Notes: generated by a model not told the origin, from the sequence alone. Positions 24,680 to 33,290 are shown, counted from the first letter of the stretch. The stretch: DNA of 46,757 bases from Bradyrhizobium sp. STM 3843 (GCF_000239815.1 NZ_CAFK01000165.1:1-46757); one strand, 5' to 3'. Program-made: numbers and translations.

Positions 24680-25615
24680 TCAAACTCGACGCGGCTGCCG
24701 AGGAACGCCTACCGGACATTCGAGCCCAGCACGATCCCAGCCGCCGAGATCGGCCGCGATTCGATAAGTGCTCTCCAGGAAATCCATGAGGGTTGCTTCC
24801 GGATCGGACGAGCGCCTTACCGCATCGTAGGGCAGCAGAAACTCGCCCAACTTCTTGTCGAAGTATGCTGCCCCTGGTGACGGCCGCGCGGCCTCGAACC
24901 CGTCGGGTTTGGGATATGCGTATGAGTAGAATGCCGGAAAGTCGACGCCATTCCCACCTGGCCAAAAACCAGCCGATGAAACTTCATGGCTATACGCCTC
25001 GCGTGTGACCGCGTCAGGCAAGGCCGGAACGCCACCCGGATGGCGCGGCGCAGGGCGACCCGAGAAGCGGGTCACCGCGAGGTCGAAGCTGCCCCAGAAA
25101 AGGTGCACGGGACTATTCTTGCCAAGAAAGCCCGTGCGGAAGCGCTTGAACACGCGGTCGGCCGCTACGAGCGCGTGGAAGTAACGTGTCACCGCCTCTG
25201 CATCGTAAGGCCGCTCCGCTTGATCATCGGTGAATGGGGTGGGGTCGGGTACCTCGTTCGGCTGGCCGAAATCGTCGGGCGTGGCGCCGATCGACCGGAG
25301 CAGATCGATAAACCGCGCGCAAAAGCCGGCCACCGACATGCGCCCAAGAGCGAACTCCGCTCGACGTCCATCCGTGGCGGCACCCGTCACCGCATGGCCG
25401 AGAAGGTCTAAGGTGATCTCCACGCCACCCGCATCATCGGGGACGAGTGACGTCGTTAGACCCTGCGCATTGACGTAAAGGGTCGCATGCCAGGAGTGGT
25501 TGACCCAAGGCGTCCGCGCGAGCCGGTACTTGCCCACGATCTGCGCGTAGAGATGTAGCGCGGAGCAGGTCTCGCGCCATGGTTCATAAGGGATATCGGG
25601 CCAGCCGGAACTCAC
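24680..25615 (-). CDS. DUF5996 family protein
   Basis: Protein of about 311 residues, recognised by the family's linear motifs: GWPDIPYEPWRETCSALHLYAQIVGKYRLA, VNHSWHATLYV, FLGKNSPVHLFWGSFDLAVTRFSGR, REAYSHEVSSAGFWPGG and GEFLLPYDAVR. GTG 25615 is chosen over the upstream ATG at 25672 because AGGAGG lies 7 nt before it. There is no signal peptide or membrane helix, so it is cytoplasmic. The conserved Trp, His and Arg residues suggest an enzyme, but no activity is known to me. Single gene in a gene-poor stretch; its 3' end overlaps the run-on of the membrane-protein remnant. Confidence 0.85.
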   Translation of the reverse strand: MSSGWPDIPYEPWRETCSALHLYAQIVGKYRLARTPWVNHSWHATLYVNAQGLTTSLVPDDAGGVEITLDLLGHAVTGAATDGRRAEFALGRMSVAGFCARFIDLLRSIGATPDDFGQPNEVPDPTPFTDDQAERPYDAEAVTRYFHALVAADRVFKRFRTGFLGKNSPVHLFWGSFDLAVTRFSGRPAPRHPGGVPALPDAVTREAYSHEVSSAGFWPGGNGVDFPAFYSYAYPKPDGFEAARPSPGAAYFDKKLGEFLLPYDAVRRSSDPEATLMDFLESTYRIAADLGGWDRAGLECPVGVPRQPRRV

Positions 25616-26155
25616 GATGGTTCCTCCTGTTCGACGGGGATCGTGGATTGTATCCCGACTTCGCCTCACCATCCTGCAACGTCCGCTGGTTCAGCACAAA
25701 CGTCTCCGCAGTCAGATATCTAGAGTTTGGCGTTTAGCCGGGACCCACGCCGAAGAAAGCGACGAGTATCGGAATTGATCAGCTTCCCGTGATGATCGAG
25801 CAGCTTGTCAGCACACTTCCGGCTGCTCGCCCTTCGGCGGAATACCGGTCGACGATAACATCGCCCCGAGACGTTGTAATGACCTCCCGCCGTCGCATGC
25901 GCGGCCTTTATTGACCTATGAGCAGTCTAGCATATCAAGCAGCGAGGGGGGGTGCCCTGAGAAGCGGCATCTGGCCCAGCCGAGACATTAGCAAAAGTGT
26001 GGATCTCCGAGTTGGGTCAATCGCGACGGTCCTGCCCGATCTTTATAAAGCCCGGTCTACCCCTCAGAGCCGACATTTAGGCCACAAGCGGATTGCGTCG
26101 CAAAGGGCCATGAACCGACATCTCGCCAATCAAGCAGCGATGCTCGTCAGGTTCC
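25616..26155. other. Intergenic region with repeat remnant
   Basis: About 540 nt with no supportable gene. At 26049-26081 the sequence GGTCTACCCCTCAGAGCC, followed by GACATTTAGG, aligns with 28107-28139, marking two decayed copies of one dispersed repeat. The first 60 nt should hold the promoter of the DUF5996 gene. Confidence 0.5.
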
Positions 26156-26578
26156 TTAGCGGCCGTAAGGGAAGCAGCGGTGGCGATCGAGTGTGAGACC
26201 GAAATGCGCTCCCAGCGCAGCGATGGCCGCGTCCTGCTCAGGATAAGGATCGGCATTGGAGGCGGCAACGATGATGATCCGGAACCCGCCGCGATCCTTG
26301 CCGCCCGGTGGCAGCATCGCTGTAGCCAGTGCATTGCCTTCCTCGTCGCGCAACGTGAGGAAAAGCGGCATCTCTCGCTGTACATGGGCCTCGAGGCCGA
26401 TATCGCGCTCGATCGCGTTGGGCCGCTCCGGACGCCGGGACTGGACTGCCTTCTCCCGCTCGTAGCGGAAATATTTCTCGACTGTGTGGCTCATCAGGCG
26501 CGACTCACGCGCCGCTTCACCCTCCGTCTCGATACGGAACCAGGTCTTACCCTCCGGCGCGTCGCAAACATACTGCAT
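26156..26578 (-). CDS. Hypothetical cytoplasmic protein
   Basis: Protein of 140 residues that I do not recognise. It opens MQYVCDAPEGKTWFRIETEGEAARES and has a highly charged middle (EKYFRYEREKAVQSRRPERP). It then has a hydrophobic beta-like stretch (MPLFLTLRDEEGNALATAMLPPGG, FRIIIVAASNADPYPEQDAAIAAL) and ends at CFPYGR. There is no signal peptide. AGGA at about 8 nt before ATG 26578 and good codon use support it as real. It sits 89 nt downstream of the metallo-hydrolase gene on the same strand? No: the hydrolase ends at 26668, so both run leftward and could share a transcript. Confidence 0.7.
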   Translation of the reverse strand: MQYVCDAPEGKTWFRIETEGEAARESRLMSHTVEKYFRYEREKAVQSRRPERPNAIERDIGLEAHVQREMPLFLTLRDEEGNALATAMLPPGGKDRGGFRIIIVAASNADPYPEQDAAIAALGAHFGLTLDRHRCFPYGR

Positions 26579-26667
26579 TTCGTCCGTCCTGCGATCGCCT
26601 CAATTCTAGGGCGGCGGTCCTGCAAAGCCAATAGGAGATTCGCTCCTGTCGCGCGTAGCGTCCTTGC

Positions 26668-27810
26668 TCAGGCAGTGAAGACGAAGCGTGTGCCCGTGTA
26701 GGACCGCAGGAGCTTGTTCGGGATCTCAGCCTTGGCCATCTCGTAGAACGGTTCACCAGTGCAGTGCAGTGGAATGACGTAGTCGATGTCGATTTCCTTC
26801 AGCGCTGTGATCGTGTCGCGCACATAGTCCTCCTTGTAGGGCGCGAGGTGGAAGCCGCCGATCACCGCATGAACCTTGTTGATGCCCGAAACCGCTTGGG
26901 CCTGTTTGATTGCGTTGATTACCCCGCGATGGCTGCAAGAGGTCAACACGATTAACCCGCGACCTCTTAGATTGAACGCGATGGCGATCTCGTGCCGAAA
27001 CTGGTCCGGGATGACAGCCTTCGTCCGTTCGTCCTCCGGAAGCTTGTCGGCATAGCAGCCAATGCCGTGATCCACGCCAATCTTCATGGCGCTGGGGGAC
27101 AGCAGCTTCTCAAAGCTCGCCTGGCCGATGTGCCCCGTGGTGAAGCCGTGATCAGCGACCAGTGCCGGTCCTTCTGCATAGGTTACCGCAACATTGGCAT
27201 CCTCCAATGCTTTGCGATCCAGGGCTCCGAAGTCGCCCCGCACCGGTGGAGCCGTCCATTCGCGCGAGCAGAACGCCTCCTCGCCGCCGACGTAAATCGG
27301 CAGCTTGGCTTTGAGCTTGCCGTTGTTTTGCATCAGGAAGCCGGCGAGACCGCCGAAATGATCGTAGTGACCGTGACTCAAGGCAAGGGCGTCAAGCGCG
27401 GCCGGATCGATGCCGACGAGATTGGCGTTGTTGATCAGCGCGTCGGGTGTAAAGCCGAAATCCATCAAGACATTTCTTGTTTCGGTGCCGCGCCGCGACT
27501 CGACGTGCATCGACAGGCCGAACTCACTGATCAGCGTCTTACCGGGTGGCTTGCCACCACCGATGCCCCAGCCGAAGTGTTCGATCTCGACATCGGCAAC
27601 CTTCCGACTCGGCGCTACGGCGAATTGATAGCTGTCGACGACCACGCGTACTGCCACGCGATCGATTTCCGGAACCTTGCCGGGGATCGTTTCTGCACGT
27701 ACTGACTTTGCGCCGCCCATCAATGTCGACACAATGGCGCTGAACAGAGCAGCACCGCCGCCGCACACCACGTCGCGTCGATGAATCGCATTGCACTGGC
27801 AAATTAACAT
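26668..27810 (-). CDS. Exported metallo-beta-lactamase-fold hydrolase
   Basis: Protein of 380 residues. The start has a twin-arginine-like export signal (HRRDVVCGGGAALFSAIV, cleavage near VRA/ET) preceded by an unusual MLICQCNAI. The metal site is LSHGHYDHFGG (HxHxDH), with later ligands in TSCSHRGVINAI and VIGGFHL and a last His in PLHCTGE. The TSCSHRG and GGFHL motifs place it near the branch that includes dihydropterin/ribofuranosylaminobenzene phosphate synthases rather than classical lactamases. GGGAGG lies 7-8 nt before ATG 27810. A periplasmic hydrolase with two metal ions is likely; the substrate is unknown. Confidence 0.88.
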   Translation of the reverse strand: MLICQCNAIHRRDVVCGGGAALFSAIVSTLMGGAKSVRAETIPGKVPEIDRVAVRVVVDSYQFAVAPSRKVADVEIEHFGWGIGGGKPPGKTLISEFGLSMHVESRRGTETRNVLMDFGFTPDALINNANLVGIDPAALDALALSHGHYDHFGGLAGFLMQNNGKLKAKLPIYVGGEEAFCSREWTAPPVRGDFGALDRKALEDANVAVTYAEGPALVADHGFTTGHIGQASFEKLLSPSAMKIGVDHGIGCYADKLPEDERTKAVIPDQFRHEIAIAFNLRGRGLIVLTSCSHRGVINAIKQAQAVSGINKVHAVIGGFHLAPYKEDYVRDTITALKEIDIDYVIPLHCTGEPFYEMAKAEIPNKLLRSYTGTRFVFTA

Positions 27811-28309
27811 GATCGAATCCTCCCTTTGCGTGGCCTTTGATGCTGCAAGGCGTTACGCGGAACGCTCTCCAGGGCGGAGGCGTGGGGTGCCGCACACGCC
27901 AGCGTCTGGCAGCCCGCACAACGAGGAGTAAACCCATGCTATCCCGCGCTGGAGACCATGGCGAGTCCCATTCGGCACCGGCGAGGCCAAGCCGGTTTCA
28001 ATTGCGAGATAGAAGCGCTGCGCCGTGCGCTCGCCTGATCGGCGATGCAGGCGCATGCTTAGTCCGGTTCGGGTCACAAGCGGTCTTGTCTCCCATGAGT
28101 GCGCTGGGTCCGCTCTACCCCTGAAACCAGACATTCAGGGTTCTGAGGCGATCTTCGGCTATGGGCCACTTCCGGACGCATGCATCGCAACAAATTGCGG
28201 CGTGTTCGATCAGTTCGTCGGGCACAAGCCGCACCTGGCTCATTCGGGCAGTCACACTTTCCGAGAGCCTCAACTGGCAGCTTCGACGGGCGGCTTCGGA
28301 GTCCGCGGG
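27811..28309. other. Intergenic region, repeats only
   Basis: About 500 nt. The right half holds a decayed repeat: GGGTCACAAGCGG at 28071-28083, as in the copies at 28878 and 29803, and the block GGTCCGCTCTACCCCTG at 28107-28123 that recurs in altered form at 26049. The left half (27840-28020) has a small hairpin (GCCA/TGGC around 27898-27910) and reads like another repeat type, but with only one copy in the window I cannot confirm it. I see no gene. Confidence 0.5.
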
Positions 28310-28687
28310 TCAGCGTTTCGTGGACACCCAGGCCATGAATGCACCGGTCGCGTCCGCCCCGATGGCAATGCGCCCGAAATCGGGGACGTCGAACGGCTGC
28401 CGGATAATCTTGCCGCCATTTCCCTCGATCTTGGCAATGCGCCGGTCGACATCGTCGACTGCGAGATAGCTCAACCAGTGCGGCGGATCGCCATCGGGAA
28501 CGATTCCGCGCATGTCGAGGATGCCGGCCACCGGCTTGCCCTCCGCCTTGGCGATCCAGTAGGTGCGGTCCCGGTCCGGCATCGGCATGCCCTCGAACGT
28601 CCAGCCGACTGTCGCGGCATAGAACGCCTTGGCCGCCTCGACATCCCGCGTATACAGCTCGTTCCAGACGAAAATTCCGTGAGTCAT
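28310..28687 (-). CDS. VOC (glyoxalase/bleomycin-resistance) family protein
   Basis: Protein of 125 residues, a single vicinal-oxygen-chelate domain made of two beta-alpha-beta-beta-beta modules: FVWNELYTRDVEAAKAFYAATVGWTFEGM, then PHWLSYLAVDDVDRRIAKIEGNGGKIIRQPFDVPDFGRIAI. ATG 28687 has GGAGG 5 nt upstream; the longer frame to 28858 is not protein-like. Such proteins usually act as dimers on small molecules or bind them; no substrate is indicated. Single gene between repeat-rich gaps. Confidence 0.88.
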   Translation of the reverse strand: MTHGIFVWNELYTRDVEAAKAFYAATVGWTFEGMPMPDRDRTYWIAKAEGKPVAGILDMRGIVPDGDPPHWLSYLAVDDVDRRIAKIEGNGGKIIRQPFDVPDFGRIAIGADATGAFMAWVSTKR

Positions 28688-28877
28688 GGCATCCTCCGTG
28701 TCATTGGTCTTGACTGGCGCCGCCGGCGAAACCGACCTGGACCCACCCAACTCGGCAGCGCCCGCCCAGAGGACGAACGAGATCTTGCAAGCCCGACAGC
28801 GGGCGTCAGCCTTGCCCTTCGCCCCGGCTCTATCCAATCGCGCAGGCGACCGCGGCAATCAGCGCCAGGTTAGCTCT

Positions 28878-29030
28878 GGGTCACAAGCGGCCTATGGGTC
28901 CCGGGATTGCAGACTTCCGGTCATGCCCCGAGAGCGGGCGTCCTCGGCGCTGCCCGTAAGGTTCGAAACGGGCCAAAAGCGGCCTTCTCGCGGTCAAACG
29001 TAGGATGGGTTGAACGCAGCGATACCCATC
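28878..29030 (+). repeat. Dispersed intergenic repeat, copy 2, followed by a GATGGGT hairpin
   Basis: 28878-28995 is the best-preserved copy of the family seen at 22847 and 29803, beginning GGGTCACAAGCGGCCTATGG and containing TCATGCCCCGAGAGCGGGCG. Directly after it, GATGGGT (29004-29010) and ACCCATC (29024-29030) form a 7-bp stem with a 13-nt loop, a motif that I also associate with Bradyrhizobium intergenic regions. The full gap 28688-29082 holds no gene. Confidence 0.7.
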
Positions 29031-29082
29031 GTATCTCGGCGCAAACCGCCGCGAACGACGGGTTTCTCTGCGCTCGACCTTT

Positions 29083-29559
29083 CTACGAGCTGTCAGCCAC
29101 GACAGTGCTAATCGACAGCTTGATCTGCATCTCTGCAAGCTGGCCGAGCAGTTTCGGTTTAAAGGTTTCCGTGGGCCACGCTTCCCCGACCGTCCACATG
29201 ACTCTAAACTCGATGCAGCCGCCGTCGGCGACAAACTGCTGCAGGTATCGATGTGCCGGGCTCAGCTGCTGGATCAGCCCCGACAGGCATCGGGCGAGAC
29301 CGATATCGTCGGAATCGCCAGCCGCTAGAACCTTCATCCAATAGTTCTCTTTGTGAAATCCTCCTAGCAGGGCTCCGTCAGGCGATGTTCGCACAGAACC
29401 TTTGCTCCAGCAGCGACCTGGCTCCAACATCAGCGCGGAAGATACATCTTCCGGCTGCCGCGTCGGATGCGTCAGCGCCAATGCGACGGTGTATCCTGAT
29501 GGTGTCAAAGCATACTCCGATCTGATGACCGTGCGGACAGTGCCGAACGAGGGTCGCAC
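29083..29559 (-). CDS. Probable DUF4279-like protein
   Basis: Protein of 158 residues. The pattern LTHPTRQPEDVSSALMLEPGRCWSKG, then FHKENYWMKVL, and a C-terminal FRVMWTVGEAWPTETFKPKLLGQLAEMQIKLSIST resembles the DUF4279 layout (a helix with LxLxPxxxxxKG, then WxL, then an edge strand and a helix). DUF4279 proteins are small and cytoplasmic, and some occur as immunity-like proteins, but no toxin gene is nearby. There is no signal peptide. The family call rests on motif memory and is moderate. Confidence 0.65.
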   Translation of the reverse strand: MRPSFGTVRTVIRSEYALTPSGYTVALALTHPTRQPEDVSSALMLEPGRCWSKGSVRTSPDGALLGGFHKENYWMKVLAAGDSDDIGLARCLSGLIQQLSPAHRYLQQFVADGGCIEFRVMWTVGEAWPTETFKPKLLGQLAEMQIKLSISTVVADSS

Positions 29560-30038
29560 CAGGATTCTTAGGCGCAGTGTGTAGCTTTGTTCAAATTAAA
29601 CCGACTTAGTCACATTTCATCTCTAAGATGTCCGTTCCGGGTCTTGGCTGTGTGAAAACGCCAAGATAGTTGAGAGCGATAGAAGAAGTTGTTTGTCCAA
29701 GGCCGATCTGGCGCTAATGCTCGCAAGCAATTTCAAGTTGGCCGGCGACCTGAAGAACGTAATTCTAGCGGTCTTTCGCCTCCTCGCGTTTTTACACAGG
29801 CAGGGTCAGAAGCGGCCTATGGGTCCTGGATTGCATACTTTCGACCATGCTTCGAGAGCGGACGTCCTCAGCGCCGTCGGGAGAGTCCGCAATGGGGGAT
29901 TCCTGTGAAAGGCAAAGATTTGTCCGCCGAATACCGTCACCTCAATGTTGAATAAAAGATAGGTACGGCTGAACAGACTGGTGCCATCATTGAGAACACC
30001 GACGCTGCGGCTGATCCAACCGTCCCGTCAGCCCTGTC
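29560..30038. other. Intergenic region, repeat copy 3
   Basis: About 480 nt without a supportable gene. 29803-29905 is a third copy of the dispersed repeat (GGGTCAGAAGCGGCCTATGG, ATTGCATAC, TTCGAGAGCGGACGTCCTC), more diverged than copy 2 and in the same orientation. The remaining sequence is lower in GC than the coding regions and holds the promoter of the DUF4279-like gene. Confidence 0.6.
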
Positions 30039-30833
30039 TCACTCCCTGAGAAACGCGGGCAGCATGTCGTCGAGGCTTTCCGCCAGAACGGCGCGTGCGC
30101 CATTCCGTAAGGCCGTGCTGTTGACCGCTTCCACCGCGGACAACGGGAACAACGTGCTATCGATCTCGCGATCGAAATCTTTCCTCGGCAAGAAAGCCTG
30201 CACCAGCCGCGATTGGATCGTTGCGTAGGGATTTTTGCGAATGGCGAAGCTATCTCCGTCAAAAACCGTCACGAGAAGATGAGCGAATAGGTACGTCTTC
30301 TTGAAAGGACTGTTCTGATAGACTCCAACACCGCTGAGGGTCTGGTTGGTTCGAGAGTATGCTCCGGGAAACGCCGTGATGACGACGTAACGCTTGCACC
30401 TGGTGCTGCCCGCGATATGCCGAACGATGTCTGTCAATTGGCTCCTGGGGGTCTGAAGAGGTTTAGATGGAGGATCATAAAAAGGCTCGAACATGCTCTT
30501 GGGGTAGGTTAGGCGCAGCACGGTAACGCCGGCGCCGGCCGCGACTCGAACCCGGGCGACGATGAGATCATCGAGGCCCCAGCCCTCGATCGGCGCCACT
30601 AGAGTTTCGCTACTGAATGCGGTGAGCCCACTCTTCTTCACCATGAAGCGGTCGGCGGCAGCAATCACCCCGAGGCATCGCCTGTTAGCCTCCGGTGGGG
30701 ACGCTACCGTAGCTGCCACAGTGTTCAGCGCGGGGGTTATGGTGGAGGGTCTGGCCGTGGATGCCCGGGTCTGGGCCAATGCAACCGATGCAAGACAACT
30801 CAGTAAGAACACGACAGCGGAACACCGAACCAT
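30039..30833 (-). CDS. Exported hypothetical protein
   Basis: Protein of 264 residues with a clear signal peptide (VRCSAVVFLLSCLASVALAQ, cleavage after ALA). The mature part is not one I recognise: RRCLGVIAAADRFMVKKSGLTAF, a segment of strands around LIVARVRVAAGAGVTVLRLTYP, then YVVITAFPGAYSRTNQTLSGVGVY and a helical end. Two Cys residues (CLG and TRCKRY) could form a disulfide. GGGAG at 6-7 nt before ATG 30833 supports the start. Single gene. Role unknown, presumably periplasmic or surface. Confidence 0.75.
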   Translation of the reverse strand: MVRCSAVVFLLSCLASVALAQTRASTARPSTITPALNTVAATVASPPEANRRCLGVIAAADRFMVKKSGLTAFSSETLVAPIEGWGLDDLIVARVRVAAGAGVTVLRLTYPKSMFEPFYDPPSKPLQTPRSQLTDIVRHIAGSTRCKRYVVITAFPGAYSRTNQTLSGVGVYQNSPFKKTYLFAHLLVTVFDGDSFAIRKNPYATIQSRLVQAFLPRKDFDREIDSTLFPLSAVEAVNSTALRNGARAVLAESLDDMLPAFLRE

Positions 30834-31841
30834 CTCGAACTCCCGGAACGAATCGCATGCCTGACTTACTAGCGCACCGCAGGCTGCAATCGAGACTTAG
30901 GCCACAGTGTACGCTCGCACCACCAATCAGGACGATTGAAGAGATCGAACGGCGACCAATCGAGTCCTATTCGGCGCTGCTCTCTCGTTGCCAGCAATCG
31001 ACACAGCGCACGGCGGACGGCAGCGTCTAGAATGTGCTTGAGCCCCGAAGGGCCAATGAGAGTGCCCGTCGGGCAGTCCGCGCAGGTACGCCATGCAGAT
31101 ACTGCCCGTCGTGCCACTGTGTCGCACATGCGCGCGCTTGTCATGTCGGGCAAATCAGGACGATCTTCTCCCACGTCCCGCGCTCTTCAGGAGGGGCGTA
31201 CGCGTCGTCACGATACGTGGGGTGCGGGATGCGATGGCCGCGACAACGTCAGGCGCTTTGCGCAAGACGACTGGCGATGTGGCGGACGGCGAAGTCGTGT
31301 GGTCCTGATATCCCGACGCTGATATCAAATTCGCGACGATGCTTCTCGACATTGCTTTGCGATGCGAGGGCATGGCGCGGATGACGGTGGCCAGAAAGCC
31401 CGGTGCACCGAGGAGATCACGTATAAGCCGTAAGCCCATCGCGCAGGGAAGGCCGGGTCGTCCGGCTGGAACCTGTGGTACCTGCCGCCTGCATTTTTTC
31501 CGCAGGCGGGCCACAGGCCTCGGTCGAGGCCTGGCCTTCCCTGCGCCCTCCGTCCCGCGAGGGCGAGCCAACCGCAAAGCTCGGACGCCTGGTGCGCCGC
31601 GAGACTGCGAACGCACGCCGAACCGGGAATGACGGCTGCCGTGACCCCGCAGGATTTAACCACGGCAGGCACGACCCGACCGGTGTTTCCAAATGAGACA
31701 AATCTGCCACACATGGACCTTTTTCTCGACCCAAAACTGCCCCGGAGAAATTCCTAAAATTTCGGTAAGAGCGCCGAAAGTAAGACTTTGGCAAGAAATG
31801 GAAAGTTACCAAAGGCTCAACGCCATCTGGAGAATTCGAAC
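30834..31841. other. Large intergenic region with dispersed repeat block
   Basis: About 1 kb without a supportable gene. From about 31140 to 31640 the sequence (for example GGCGGACGGCGAAGTCGTGT near 31280, and GGCCAGAAAGCCCGGTGCACC near 31389) is of a type I recall as a recurrent non-coding block in Bradyrhizobium, Rhodopseudomonas and relatives; its translations are familiar spurious proteins. It ends in the structured element at 31441-31546. A minus-strand frame at 30869-31174 has some protein character but no ribosome site, so I do not call it. The last 200 nt should carry the promoter of the gene at 31842. Confidence 0.6.
31441..31546. repeat. Strongly structured intergenic element (branched fold)
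   Basis: An outer stem of 14 perfect pairs joins GCGCAGGGAAGGCC (31441-31454) to GGCCTTCCCTGCGC (31533-31546). Inside lie a small CCGG/CCGG hairpin (31453-31465), a stem CCTGTGG (31472-31478) with CCACAGG (31511-31517) that encloses CCGCCTGC (31485-31492) with GCAGGCGG (31502-31509) around a T-rich loop, and an alternative hairpin CAGGCCTCG/CGAGGCCTG (31514-31533). Either strand could fold as RNA. Similar elements with a conserved outer stem and a variable inner stem are in my memory of related genomes, but I cannot verify this here. Confidence 0.7.
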
Positions 31842-33272
31842 GTGAGCGAACAGGCCGAACAGACCAGCGCCGGCGCCGTCGTTGCGGAGCCGGTTGCGAA
31901 CCCGACGTCCCCCGCCGAGACTAAGATGATGGACGCGGCGATGCCGGCGGCCGAAGTGCTCCAGTCCCCGAGGATCGCGCCCGATCACGAGGCGCCGACC
32001 GCCGACGTGCCCCGTATCGAGGTCAAAGCTGACGGCGGTGCGGAGGCTGTCGCGACCGCCAAGACGGACGCGGCCGAAGCCGATATGCCCAAACCCGAGG
32101 CTTCCAAGGCCGAAGCTTCCAAGCCTGAGCACACCAAACCCGAGCACGCCAAGAGCGCCGACAAGCCTGCCGAATTGGCGGCCTCCAGCGCGGCGAAGCC
32201 GACTCTGACCATTCTGGAGCTGACCAAACCCGCGCAGGCCAAAGTCGAACCGATCAAGGCCGAGACGCCGAACGTTGAGCCGCCGAAGCTCTCCGCACTG
32301 GGTGCCTCGGCGCCAAAGATCGGAGCAGCGAGCTCCACGCCGCCCAAATTGGACGTGCCTCCCAAGCGGTTGATCATGTCGCACGGGGTCGACGGCGCGG
32401 CGGGAGACACGGTCGGGGCAGGCGCTGAGCGTGGCGCAGCCGCTGCGAAAGCAAAGCTGAGACTCGATCCCTTCAAGTTCGATGGATCGGCGAAAACGGC
32501 TGCCCCTGATCCAGCACCTGCGGCCGCGAAGCCGAACACACAGGTCCCGCCAGCTTCGGTCGTTGCGGGCCGGCGCGGTACGCCGGCGATCGCGGCGATG
32601 TTCCTGCTCGCCATGCTTGCCGGCGGGATCGGTGGTGCAGCCGTGACCATGGCCTTGGGCCATGGCGCGACCGAACAACCAGCCGCGACGGCCGCGGCCG
32701 ACGATCCATCGCTCGCGGCTTCCGTGGCCCGGATCGATTCCGATCTGGCCACAGTGAAAGCGGGCCTCGAGCAGACCAACCAGACCAGCCTGGTCGAGCT
32801 CAACAAGGCCGCCGAGCGCCTCGACAAGCTGGAAAAGGTGCAGGGCGAACTGGCGGCCAAGCTGGCCAAGCCGAGCGAATTGCAGAAGCTGAGTGACGCG
32901 GTGGACCGGCTGCGCGCCGCGCAGGCCTCCGCGGCCGCGCAGGCAACGGCGAGGGAGACCGCAAGAGAGCCAGCACGGGACACGACCAGGGACACCACGG
33001 CCTCGGTTGCGCCTGCGCAGCTTGCCTCTGCGGCTCCCACCGCGTCGGCGCAGGCGGCGGCGCCCAAGCTTGATGCGAGCAGGCCGAAGATCGTCGAGGG
33101 CTGGGTGCTGCGCAATGTCGGCCGCGGTGCTGCGCTGATCGAAGGCCGCGACGGGCTGTACGAAGTCTATGCCGGCGACCCCGTGCCCGGGCTCGGCAAG
33201 GTCGATGCGATCAAGCGCCAGGACGGCCGCTGGGTCGTCGTGACGACCAGGGGTCTCGTGGTCTCGCGCTGA
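31842..33272 (+). CDS. Single-span Ala/Pro/Lys-rich envelope protein with coiled coil
   Basis: Protein of about 476 residues. The first 245 are a low-complexity, Ala/Pro/Lys/Glu-rich cytoplasmic region with repeats such as KPEASKAEASKPEHTKPEH. One membrane helix follows at about 249-272 (AIAAMFLLAMLAGGIGGAAV). A coiled coil lies at about 290-365 (VARIDSDLATVKAGLEQTN, LNKAAERLDKLEKVQGELAAKL). A conserved-looking C-terminal domain of about 60 residues ends it (IVEGWVLRNVGRGAALIEG, VYAGDPVPGLGKVDAI, RWVVVTTRGLVVSR). GTG 31842 with GGAG 9 nt upstream is preferred over the upstream frame. Type II topology puts the coiled coil in the periplasm. A structural or scaffold role is likely; I cannot name it. 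Confidence 0.8.
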   Translation: MSEQAEQTSAGAVVAEPVANPTSPAETKMMDAAMPAAEVLQSPRIAPDHEAPTADVPRIEVKADGGAEAVATAKTDAAEADMPKPEASKAEASKPEHTKPEHAKSADKPAELAASSAAKPTLTILELTKPAQAKVEPIKAETPNVEPPKLSALGASAPKIGAASSTPPKLDVPPKRLIMSHGVDGAAGDTVGAGAERGAAAAKAKLRLDPFKFDGSAKTAAPDPAPAAAKPNTQVPPASVVAGRRGTPAIAAMFLLAMLAGGIGGAAVTMALGHGATEQPAATAAADDPSLAASVARIDSDLATVKAGLEQTNQTSLVELNKAAERLDKLEKVQGELAAKLAKPSELQKLSDAVDRLRAAQASAAAQATARETAREPARDTTRDTTASVAPAQLASAAPTASAQAAAPKLDASRPKIVEGWVLRNVGRGAALIEGRDGLYEVYAGDPVPGLGKVDAIKRQDGRWVVVTTRGLVVSR

Positions 33273-33290
33273 CCTCCTATCGCTTGAAAG

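Noticed and set aside
30869..31174. 101-residue minus-strand frame with some protein-like composition
   Set aside because: No ribosome site, no recognisable domain, in a repeat-rich gap; not enough to call.
31417..31812. 131-residue minus-strand frame
   Set aside because: Lies across the structured dispersed repeat; translations of this repeat are known to me as spurious proteins.
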